24,252 bases of DNA from Paratractidigestivibacter sp963611755. Its GTDB lineage: Bacteria; Actinomycetota; Coriobacteriia; Coriobacteriales; Atopobiaceae. Shown here in pieces: positions 1 to 6,208 of the stretch. The first letter of the stretch is position 1. The number at the start of each line of letters is the position of its first letter. Location: the NCBI GenBank assembly GCA_963611755.1, contig CAVDTK010000015.1, forward strand, positions 1-24,252, written 5' to 3'. The position numbers and the translations under genes were made by a program. The notes under the pieces are model-generated. The model worked only from the letters and a program-made list of their open reading frames with translations, was not told where the DNA came from and made no database searches.

Positions 1-356
1 TTGGCGTTGGGGGTGTAGACGTCCACGAACCAGTAGGTGGGAAACTCCAGGGCGCAGACGCGCCCCTCGTCGTCGGCCACGGGGCAGCCGATCTGGCGGA
101 TGACCTGCAGCGGGGCCTCTTTGCTAAAGACCGCCGTGCCCGAGTAGCCCTTGCGCTCGGCATAGTTCCAGGTCTGGTGGTAGCCGGGCAGGACGAGGGC
201 GAGCTGCCCCTCCTGGAGTTTGGTCTCCTGCAGGGCAAAGACGTCGGCGTCCAGCTGCGAGAAGATTTCCTCGAAACTGGGGTCTTTTTTGGTCACGGCG
301 CGCAGGCCGTTGACGTTCCAAGAAACAAGCCGCAGCTCACGGGCGGTGTTGGTCAT
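1..356 (-). CDS. xth: Exodeoxyribonuclease III (5' part only, truncated by window edge)
   Basis: AP endonuclease / 3'-5' exonuclease of the exonuclease III family, a cytoplasmic base-excision-repair enzyme. Only the first 118 residues lie in the window; the family is usually about 250-270 aa, so the C-terminal half with the other catalytic Asp/His residues is outside. Visible family motifs are SWNVNGLRA (residues 12-20, with the metal/active-site Asn), LQETKLQ (42-48, with the metal-binding Glu44), GYSGTAVFSK (70-79), EGR (97-99) and DVYTPNA (112-118, with the active-site Tyr). The ATG at 354-356 has a good AGGAG ribosome site 6-7 bases upstream. A TAGACT hexamer (394-399, minus strand) is a possible -10 about 38 bases before the start. 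The patatin gene lies upstream on the same strand, 82 bases away, so co-transcription is also possible. Function is clear at family level. Confidence 0.9.
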   Translation of the reverse strand, partial: MTNTARELRLVSWNVNGLRAVTKKDPSFEEIFSQLDADVFALQETKLQEGQLALVLPGYHQTWNYAERKGYSGTAVFSKEAPLQVIRQIGCPVADDEGRVCALEFPTYWFVDVYTPNA

Positions 357-438
357 AAGAAGCTCCTGTCTGGGGGCGGGGTGGTCTCGGTTAAGTCTAG
401 CGTCCAGGCGCGGGCCGCGCTGGCCGCGACTGGCCCCG

Positions 439-1395
439 CTACCCGATGGTGATATAGCCGTCCCAGCCCTCGGGAAGCTCGGGCGCGGCGGCCTCGCTGC
501 CAAAAAGCCACTCGCGCCACGCGGGCATCTCGCGGATCGCCTGCTTGCGACCGGCCTCGTACAGGGCCCGTAGCTGCGCCGCATTGGTCGTTCCGCTCGA
601 GACAGTCATTGCGTCGGGGTAGACGACCAGCACGTCGCCGGCCTCGGCCAAGGCCTCGATGCGGTCGAGCTCGGTGTTGTAACGCTCGGTCCTAGTGAGA
701 AGCGCTTCGCAGATGTGGGGGTACTTCCCAAAGACGCGCCGGTAGAAGCGCTGCTCGGCGGGGCTCGGCGCGCTTTTGCGGTAGCCCTTCTCGCGCGTGG
801 CCACAAAGAAGACGCGCTGGTAGCCGTCGTCTTGCGCCAGGCACACCGGCAGCCCGGCGCCCACACCCAGGCCGCCGTCGTAGTAGATCTGCCCGTCCAG
901 CTCGCGTGGCCGCATGGCCAACGGCAGGGTCGAGCTCGCGCGCACCATGTCCATCAGGCGCACGACGTCGGTCATGTCCGCCTTGTGAAACCGCACGCTC
1001 TCGCCGGTATCGCGGCAAAACGCCTGCACGCAGATCTCGGCGGGGTTGTCGACAAACGCCTCCCAGTCAAACGGCATCGAGTTCGTCTCGACGGCGCCCT
1101 CGTAGAGCATGTCGGCGTTGAACCAGCCGCCTCCGTGGACAAACGACCGCAGCCCAACGGCGTCCTTGAACGCCCCGTCGGTCATGAAGGCGTCGCGAAC
1201 GCGCACCTGGTCACGGCTGGCGTAGTCCACGGTGCTGCTCGCCCCGGCCGAGACCCCGCACACGTACCCAAAGTTCAGGCCTGCATCCAAAAGCACGTTG
1301 GCCACGCCCGACGAGAAGGCCTCGCGGTAGCCGCCTCCCTCAAAGGCAAGGGCGCACCCGGGCACGGTGATGGCGTTATTCTGCAGGTCGGACAT
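439..1395 (-). CDS. Patatin-like phospholipase family protein
   Basis: Predicted serine lipid acyl hydrolase of the patatin family (318 aa), of the same general type as E. coli YjjU. Visible features are the oxyanion-hole glycine run GGGYR (residues 20-24), the nucleophile elbow GVSAG (47-51, Ser49) and the catalytic-dyad DGG (173-175, Asp173), in the order and spacing expected for patatins. There is no signal peptide or membrane segment, so it probably acts in the cytoplasm or at the inner membrane face; the substrate cannot be read from sequence. The ATG at 1393-1395 is preceded by GAGGAA on the minus strand, which supports this start. It is divergent from the sirtuin gene and lies upstream of the exonuclease III gene on the same strand. 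Confidence 0.88.
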   Translation of the reverse strand: MSDLQNNAITVPGCALAFEGGGYREAFSSGVANVLLDAGLNFGYVCGVSAGASSTVDYASRDQVRVRDAFMTDGAFKDAVGLRSFVHGGGWFNADMLYEGAVETNSMPFDWEAFVDNPAEICVQAFCRDTGESVRFHKADMTDVVRLMDMVRASSTLPLAMRPRELDGQIYYDGGLGVGAGLPVCLAQDDGYQRVFFVATREKGYRKSAPSPAEQRFYRRVFGKYPHICEALLTRTERYNTELDRIEALAEAGDVLVVYPDAMTVSSGTTNAAQLRALYEAGRKQAIREMPAWREWLFGSEAAAPELPEGWDGYITIG

Positions 1396-1567
1396 AGTGT
1401 TCCTCGAAATGCTTTGCAGTTTCCAAAAAGGCTTGTTTCAGCTAAGCGATTTTAGGCCCCACGCGCCGAGCGGGGTTAGACTGGATAAAACAACCGGCGC
1501 TTTGTATCGTCCTTTTGAGCGGGCAAGGACGTTCGACCAAGCGCCCCAGCCGAGAAAGGCTTCGACC

Positions 1568-2302
1568 ATGGCATACATCACAGATCCCAAAGAGGCAGCC
1601 GACGCCCTGAAAAAGGTCATCGACCAGTCCGATAACGTGGTCTTCTTTGGCGGCGCGGGCGTCTCGACGGCCTCGGGCATCCCGGACTTCAGAAGCGAGG
1701 ACGGCCTCTATCGCCAGCACTTCAAGTACTCGCCCGAGACCATGCTGGGCCACGACTTCTTTGTCTCGCACACGGCCGAGTTCTACGATTTCTACCGCGA
1801 GCGCATGATCGCCCTCGACGCGCGCCCCAACCAGGCCCACCTCAAGCTGGCCCAGCTGGAGCAAGAAGGCAAGCTCAAGGCCGTCATCACCCAGAACATC
1901 GACGGCCTGCACCAGGCAGCCGGCTCAAAACGCGTCCTTGAGCTGCACGGATCCGTCCACCGCAACATCTGTCGCCGTTGCGGCACCTCCTACGACGCCC
2001 GCTGGGTCACCCAGACCACAGGCGTCCCCCGTTGCCCGGAGTGCGGTGGCCTCATCAAGCCTGACGTCGTTCTCTACGGGGAAAGCCTTGACGAGAAGAC
2101 CCTGGTCGACTCCGTTGCGGCCATCGAGGCAGCCGATGTCCTGATCATCGGCGGGACGTCTTTGGTAGTCTATCCCGCGGCGGGCCTCATCAACTACTTC
2201 AAGGGCTCTGAGCTGGTCATCGTTAACAAGCAGCCCACCCCGCAGGACTCGCGAGCCGACCTCGTGTGCGCCTGCGACATCGCGGCCGCGTTCGATTTCT
2301 AA
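1568..2302 (+). CDS. NAD-dependent protein deacylase, Sir2 family
   Basis: Sirtuin of 244 aa that removes acyl groups from protein lysines using NAD+, yielding nicotinamide and O-acyl-ADP-ribose; cytoplasmic. All core motifs are visible: GGAGVSTASGIPDFRS (28-43, NAD binding), TQNIDGLH (108-115), catalytic His127 in LELHGS, a four-Cys zinc site (Cys135, Cys138, Cys156, Cys159) and GGTSL in the Rossmann part. The reading frame is open further upstream, but the ATG at 1568 is chosen because it gives a normal sirtuin N-terminus and follows GAAAGG at a suitable distance. A TAGACT at 1477-1482 could be a -10, though without a convincing -35. It is followed after 129 bases by the folate gene. No macrodomain or lipoylation partner lies beside it, so nothing points to the ADP-ribosylating SirTM class. 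Confidence 0.93.
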   Translation: MAYITDPKEAADALKKVIDQSDNVVFFGGAGVSTASGIPDFRSEDGLYRQHFKYSPETMLGHDFFVSHTAEFYDFYRERMIALDARPNQAHLKLAQLEQEGKLKAVITQNIDGLHQAAGSKRVLELHGSVHRNICRRCGTSYDARWVTQTTGVPRCPECGGLIKPDVVLYGESLDEKTLVDSVAAIEAADVLIIGGTSLVVYPAAGLINYFKGSELVIVNKQPTPQDSRADLVCACDIAAAFDF

Positions 2303-2305
2303 GGG

Positions 2306-2314
2306 CTTCTCGCC
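2306..2314 (+). repeat. Copy of recurrent 9-mer CTTCTCGCC just after a stop codon
   Basis: Exact CTTCTCGCC three bases after the sirtuin stop codon, in non-coding DNA. It is one of 14 exact copies I count in the window (plus strand: 2306, 4168, 4587, 6063, 6950, 7493, 12915, 15306, 16815, 21790, 22816; minus strand: 3928-3936, 12741-12749, 21704-21712). Its function is unknown; see the findings. Confidence 0.6.
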
Positions 2315-2353
2315 AACGCGACCTGCTCGCCGCCGACCGCAAAACCAAGCGGG

Positions 2354-2359
2354 TACAAT
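2354..2359 (+). promoter_or_regulatory. Possible -10 element of the folPK promoter
   Basis: TACAAT lies in the 129-base gap between the sirtuin and the folate fusion gene, 72 bases before the ATG. I see no good -35 hexamer at 16-18 bases, so the call rests on the hexamer and its position alone. Confidence 0.3.
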
Positions 2360-2431
2360 AGGAAAATCTGCCCGCGACGGGCCGCCCGGCCCCACCAGGC
2401 AAGACCGGCCAAGCACCAGAAAGGACCTCAC

Positions 2432-3880
2432 ATGCTTAGAGACAACCGTACGGCGTGGCGCTGCGGAAAGTTCGAGCTGTCGCTCGCGCGGCCTCGCATC
2501 ATGGGTGTCCTCAACGTGACGCCGGACTCCTTCTCGGACGGCGGCGAGAACCTCGACCACAAGGTGGCCGTCGCGCGCGGCCTGGCCATGCTCGACGAGG
2601 GCGCCGACATCATCGACGTGGGCGGCGAGTCAACCCGCCCAGGCCACCGCCCGGTTTCCGAGAAGGAAGAGGCCGCCCGCATCGTCCCCGTCGTGCGCGA
2701 GCTTGTGGCCGAGGGCGCGCTCGTCTCGGTCGACACGCGCCACGCCTCGGTGGCAAAGATGTGCGTCAACCTGGGCGCCTCGATCATCAACGACGTGACG
2801 GGCTTCACCGACCCGGCCATGGTCCAGGCCGCCGCCGACTCGGATTGCGGCTGCGTCGTCATGCACTGGGACCAGGGCGGCCTTGGCAGCCACGTCCCGC
2901 GCAAGCAAGTCCTTCTCGACGAGAACCGCCCCACCAGGAGCGGCGCCCCCGTCCAGCGCACGGCCACCCGCCGCTTCACTCTGCCTGAGGAGGCGCCCAT
3001 CATGCGCCAGGTCATGGGCTTTCTGGGCGACCAGGCCAGGACCCTCATGCGCGCGGGCGTCTCGCACGACCGCATCTGCATCGACCCGGGCCCGGGCTTT
3101 GACAAGTACGCCGACGAGGACGTGGTGATCCAGCGCGCTTCTCGCTCCATGGTCTCGATGGGATATCCGCTGCTCACGGCCGTGAGCCGCAAGCGCTTTG
3201 TGGGCGCCGTCTCGGGCGTGGCCAACGCGGAGGATCGCGACGCCGCCACGCAGGGCATCTGCATCGCCGCCATCGAGAGCGGCGCCCGCATCCTGCGCGT
3301 CCACGATGTGGCCGGCTGCGCCCAGGCCGTCAACGCCTACTGGGCCGTCACCCGCAAGGACCCGCGCCAGGCCTTCGTGAGCCTGGGCTCCAACGAGGGC
3401 GACCGCGTGGGCTACCTGTCGCGCGCCGTCCAGCTTATCGACGAGATCCCGCTGACCTGCGTCTCCGGCGTGAGCCACGCCTACGAGACCGAGCCGGCCT
3501 ACGGCATCGCCACGCCGGTCGCCAACTGCGTGGTCGAGCTGCGCACCGAGCTTCACCCGCTGGTCCTTATGGGCAAGCTCATGGAGGTCGAGGAGAGCCT
3601 GGGCCGCCTGCGCCCGGCCGACCGCGACCCCAGGAAGCCCGGCCACACCGCCCGCACCATCGACTGCGACCTCATGTGGGTCGAGGGCGAGGCGCACCAG
3701 GGCGCGCGCCTGACGCTGCCGCACCGCCGCCTGGGCGAGCGCGACTACGTGATCGTCCCCATGGAGGACCTCATGCACGACCCCACGCGCTTCCTCGAGC
3801 ACGGCGGCGTGACCGTCCTGCCGCGCGAGCAGCGCGTGGGGCACGTGACCGCGGATTTGGGAGAAGTGGCATGGGCGTAA
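2432..3880 (+). CDS. folP-folK: Fused dihydropteroate synthase - HPPK
   Basis: Bifunctional folate enzyme of 482 aa. The N-terminal part (about 20-308) is dihydropteroate synthase, the sulfonamide target, joining pABA to the pterin pyrophosphate: GVLNVTPDSFSDGG (25-38), DVGGESTRPG (62-71), INDVTG (119-124), MHWDQGG (144-150), DPGPGFDK (218-225), SRKRF (252-256) and RVHD (289-292). The C-terminal part (about 313-470) is HPPK, which makes that pyrophosphate: FVSLGSNEGD (315-324), YETEPAYG (351-358), TARTIDCDLM (406-415) and LPHRRLGERDYVIVPM (429-444). The fusion therefore couples two consecutive steps, with the domain order reversed relative to yeast and plant HPPK-DHPS. Residues ~151-188 form an extra charged stretch within the DHPS barrel. 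The ATG follows AGAAAGGA. Its stop overlaps the next gene by 10 bases, implying translational coupling. Confidence 0.93.
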   Translation: MLRDNRTAWRCGKFELSLARPRIMGVLNVTPDSFSDGGENLDHKVAVARGLAMLDEGADIIDVGGESTRPGHRPVSEKEEAARIVPVVRELVAEGALVSVDTRHASVAKMCVNLGASIINDVTGFTDPAMVQAAADSDCGCVVMHWDQGGLGSHVPRKQVLLDENRPTRSGAPVQRTATRRFTLPEEAPIMRQVMGFLGDQARTLMRAGVSHDRICIDPGPGFDKYADEDVVIQRASRSMVSMGYPLLTAVSRKRFVGAVSGVANAEDRDAATQGICIAAIESGARILRVHDVAGCAQAVNAYWAVTRKDPRQAFVSLGSNEGDRVGYLSRAVQLIDEIPLTCVSGVSHAYETEPAYGIATPVANCVVELRTELHPLVLMGKLMEVEESLGRLRPADRDPRKPGHTARTIDCDLMWVEGEAHQGARLTLPHRRLGERDYVIVPMEDLMHDPTRFLEHGGVTVLPREQRVGHVTADLGEVAWA

Positions 3881-4557
3881 GCGCAAATAAAGACCTGGTA
3901 GAGCTCGCGCACGAAGGCGCTGCGGCTGGCGAGAAGAACATCTGGCTGGCGGGCGACGGCACCCTGACGGTCGAGTTCATCTGCCGTCCCGCGGTGGGCA
4001 TGGCCTATCTGCCGGGCGTTCCGTACGCGGCGGCGCTCGGCGTGGCCGACGCCCTTGAGGCCTTTGGGGTCGCCGGGGCGGGCATCGCCTGGCCGCACGA
4101 CGTGTGCGGCGGCGGGGCCGCGGCGGACGGCGGGGCCGCGGCCGATGCCGCACCCGGGGCCAACGACCTTCTCGCCAAGGTGACCACGACCGCCGGCTAC
4201 GGCGAGGGCATGTTCGTGGTCTGCCACGTCCAGTTGCCTGATGTTGCCGAGAAGGACGCCGATCGCCTGGCCGCCCTGGTGGCGGAGGCCGCGATGGCCC
4301 AGGTCAGCGCGTGGGAGGCCTCGATCCTTGCGGCCGGTAAGGCCGCGACGCCCCTGGGTCCCGTGCTCAACGACCTTTTCGACCGCATGCCGCTCATGGG
4401 CAAGCCGGTCGACGTGGTCTACCCCAACGGCAAGGTGGCCCTCAAGGGGACCCTGGCCGGCATGGACGTCTGGGGCCGCGCGACCGTCAAAAACGAGCTC
4501 GGCGCCGAGATCGAAATAGCCCCTGAGCAGGCCCGCATTCGCGCGGCGCAGCAGTAG
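3871..4557 (+). CDS. Divergent biotin-protein-ligase-like protein
   Basis: 228-aa protein that I read as a degenerate member of the BirA / biotin-protein-ligase fold. Support comes from VPYAAALGVADALEAFG (50-66) followed by AWPHD (73-77), in the place of the family's KWPND, then a C-terminal SH3-like segment (about 175-224) running GKPVDVVYPNG...LKGTLAGMDVWG...IEIAPEQARIR, as in BirA C-domains. The catalytic GRGRxGR loop is absent, the Lys of KWPND is Ala, and the region where the RKLAG motif belongs is a Gly/Ala-rich stretch (80-98). Ligase activity is therefore doubtful. It overlaps folP-folK by 10 bases and starts at an ATG behind GGGAG. Its neighbour coaX often sits beside or is fused to birA in other bacteria, which supports the family call. 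Role unknown. Confidence 0.6.
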   Translation: MGVSANKDLVELAHEGAAAGEKNIWLAGDGTLTVEFICRPAVGMAYLPGVPYAAALGVADALEAFGVAGAGIAWPHDVCGGGAAADGGAAADAAPGANDLLAKVTTTAGYGEGMFVVCHVQLPDVAEKDADRLAALVAEAAMAQVSAWEASILAAGKAATPLGPVLNDLFDRMPLMGKPVDVVYPNGKVALKGTLAGMDVWGRATVKNELGAEIEIAPEQARIRAAQQ

Positions 4558-4559
4558 GG

Positions 4560-4595
4560 GAGAAGCCCTTCTCGGGCCGTCTCGCCCTTCTCGCC
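4560..4595. terminator. Inverted repeat between convergent genes, probable bidirectional terminator
   Basis: The 45-base gap between the two convergent genes holds GAGAAG-CC-CTTCTC (4560-4573), a perfect 6-bp inverted repeat. A second CTTCTCGCC follows at 4587-4595. There is no long T-run, so termination strength is uncertain. The arms are copies of the motif that recurs across this window, a layout like paired uptake sequences used as terminators in Neisseria. Confidence 0.45.
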
Positions 4596-4602
4596 GCTAG
4601 TT

Positions 4603-5379
4603 CTATCTGCCCTGCGTATACAGCCAGATGTCGCGAATGCCGCGCAAGGTGAGCGTGGGGTCGATCTCGTCGAAGAGATCGGTCGCCTCGGCCACGGTCT
4701 GGGCCAGGCCACCCGTGCCCACGACGGTCGCCTCCGGTGCGTTGAGCTCCCGCTTGATGCGCGCGACCAGGCCCTCCGCCTGCGCCGCTGCGCCGATGAC
4801 CAGGCCGGATTGGATGGCCTTCTCGGTCGTGTCGCCCAACGCGCAGACCGGCGCCACGACGGGGATGCTCGAGAGCTTTGCCGCCTTGGCAAACAGCGCG
4901 TTGGCCGACAGCATGAGGCCCGGCGAGATGGCGCCCCCGCGATAGGCCCCCGCCTGGTCAACCACGTCGATGTTGGTCGCGGTGCCAAAGTCCACCACAA
5001 TGACGGGCGTGCCATAGGTCTTGATGGCCGCGATCGCGTTGGCGATGCGGTCGGCGCCCACGCAGGTGGGGTCGGGCATGTCGACGCGCATACCGTAGCT
5101 CTGCCCGGCGGAGACCATCAGCGGCTCGCCGGAAAGTATCTCCCTCAAGGTCATCTGCCAGGCGCGGCTCAAGGGCGGGACCACGCTGGCCACACCCGCC
5201 GACGTGACCTCGGCAAACTCAAATCCGTCCATGGTAAAGAAGGTGTGGAGACGCGCGCGCAGGGTGTCTGCGGTATCGGCCGGCTGCGACGGCATGCGCC
5301 AACAGCGCACGGCCTCGCCGCGGCGGCTGAACAAACCTATGGTGGTGTGGGTGTTGCCAATGTCGACGGAGAGAAACAT
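4603..5379 (-). CDS. coaX: Type III pantothenate kinase
   Basis: 258-aa CoaX-type kinase that phosphorylates pantothenate with ATP, the first step of coenzyme A synthesis; cytoplasmic. It belongs to the ASKHA fold: DIGNT (residues 6-10, phosphate-binding loop), GADR (108-111), DFGTATN (130-136) and GGAISPG (148-154), followed by the Thr-rich TEKAIQSG helix start (185-192). Length is normal for the family. The frame is open 57 codons further upstream, but the ATG at 5377-5379 is chosen because MFLSVDIGNT is the standard CoaX N-terminus and GAAAGG precedes it. It converges on the biotin-ligase-like gene. Upstream on the minus strand, TACAAT (5487-5492) could be its -10, without a clear -35. Confidence 0.95.
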   Translation of the reverse strand: MFLSVDIGNTHTTIGLFSRRGEAVRCWRMPSQPADTADTLRARLHTFFTMDGFEFAEVTSAGVASVVPPLSRAWQMTLREILSGEPLMVSAGQSYGMRVDMPDPTCVGADRIANAIAAIKTYGTPVIVVDFGTATNIDVVDQAGAYRGGAISPGLMLSANALFAKAAKLSSIPVVAPVCALGDTTEKAIQSGLVIGAAAQAEGLVARIKRELNAPEATVVGTGGLAQTVAEATDLFDEIDPTLTLRGIRDIWLYTQGR

Positions 5380-5542
5380 GCGCGCCTTTCGGGTGAGTGC
5401 CCGGCGGTTGGGCGGGGCCCTTCCTGCCGGTGACCAAGATTTTCTCGACCAGTTTAACCGCCGACGGCGCCTGCAAATGTGTGAGCATTGTACAAAACTG
5501 CCTAAACGCCCGATATTTTCCCTATATGGCCCAGCCGGCTTT

Positions 5543-5551
5543 TGATACACT
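5543..5551 (+). promoter_or_regulatory. Probable extended -10 promoter of rpmE
   Basis: TGaTACACT reads as an extended -10 (TGn plus TACACT). No strong -35 is seen at 17 bases. A start about 7 bases downstream would place both leader hairpins (5565-5615) inside the rpmE mRNA, which is the main reason for the call. Confidence 0.4.
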
Positions 5552-5564
5552 TTGAAAGCTTGAC

Positions 5565-5628
5565 TGTCCTGGTTAGAAATCAGGACAACCCCCCTGCCCT
5601 GGTCGGAACCAGGGCCGACGAACAGGAG
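5565..5628 (+). promoter_or_regulatory. Structured 5' leader of rpmE (two hairpins), candidate L31 ribosomal leader
   Basis: Two perfect hairpins sit in tandem before the L31 start. Hairpin 1 is TGTCCTG (5565-5571) pairing CAGGACA (5581-5587) over a 9-base loop. Hairpin 2 is GCCCTGGT (5596-5603) pairing ACCAGGGC (5608-5615) over the tetraloop CGGA. The ribosome site AGGAG (5624-5628) follows directly. Such leaders commonly let a ribosomal protein bind its own mRNA; L31 leader candidates have been described for several actinobacterial groups. Autoregulation here is inferred. Confidence 0.65.
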
Positions 5629-5635
5629 TCCTGCA

Positions 5636-6055
5636 ATGAAGCAAGGTATTCACCCTAATTACGTGGAGTGCACCGTTCGCTGCACCTGCGGCAACACGTG
5701 GAAGACTTTCTCCACCAAGTCCGAGATGACCATCGACCTGTGCGACAAGTGCCACCCGTTCTACACCGGCACCCAGAAGCTCGTCGACACCGGTGGACGC
5801 GTCCAGCGCTTTGCCGACAAGTTCGGTGGCGCCGCCGCTGCCCAGCTCAAGAAGGCCGAGGAGGCCAAGGCCGCCAAGGCCGCCAAGGCCGCTGCCGCCG
5901 AGGCTGCCCGCAAGGCTGCCGCCGAGGCCAAGGCTGCCGAGAAGGCCAAGCGCGCTGCTGAGTACGAGAAGAAGGCCGCCGCTGAGGCTGCCAAGGCTCC
6001 CGTGGCCGAGGAGGCCCCCGCTGCCGAGGCCGAGACCGAGGCTGCTGCCGAGTAG
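5636..6055 (+). CDS. rpmE: 50S ribosomal protein L31 with long Ala/Lys/Glu-rich tail
   Basis: Large-subunit ribosomal protein L31 of the zinc-binding (C+) type. Residues 1-65 are a full L31: MKQGIHPNYVE start, cysteines at 16, 18, 36 and 39 forming the zinc site, and DTGGRVQRFADKFGG (51-65). Residues 66-139 are a low-complexity tail, first Ala/Lys/Glu-rich (basic/acidic helix-forming), then acidic at the end (EEAPAAEAETEAAAE). L31 normally ends near 70-80 aa, so the tail roughly doubles the protein. At DNA level the tail includes GCCAAGGCC three times in tandem (5864-5890). The ATG has AGGAG seven bases upstream. The gene is monocistronic, with a structured leader and its own terminator. Confidence 0.96.
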   Translation: MKQGIHPNYVECTVRCTCGNTWKTFSTKSEMTIDLCDKCHPFYTGTQKLVDTGGRVQRFADKFGGAAAAQLKKAEEAKAAKAAKAAAAEAARKAAAEAKAAEKAKRAAEYEKKAAAEAAKAPVAEEAPAAEAETEAAAE

Positions 6056-6088
6056 CCAAGGGCTTCTCGCCTGCTAAACGGCATGAAG

Positions 6089-6121
6089 AAGCGCCGCATC
6101 CGTTTGGGTGCGGCGCTTTTT
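6089..6121 (+). terminator. Rho-independent terminator of rpmE
   Basis: AAGCGCCGCA (6089-6098) pairs perfectly with TGCGGCGCTT (6109-6118), loop of 10 bases, and the stem runs into TTTTT (6117-6121). It lies 33 bases after the rpmE stop. A copy of CTTCTCGCC (6063-6071) sits between stop and stem. Confidence 0.9.
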
Positions 6122-6208
6122 GTGTGCGCGGGTTCGTGGGTGTGGGGGAGAGGGGCGCGGCGCGGTTTGGCCAGCACGGCTTGGCCGCGGTGGTCGCCGC
6201 TCCGACGC

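Noticed and set aside
439..2302. Patatin plus sirtuin as a two-gene antiphage defence system
   Set aside because: Both families occur in defence systems, but here the genes are divergent, have compact single-domain housekeeping forms, and lack nucleotide-cyclase, SIR2-fusion or other effector partners.
5864..5890. Tandem GCCAAGGCC repeats as a non-coding repeat element
   Set aside because: They are in frame inside the Ala/Lys tail of L31, so they are annotated as part of that gene.
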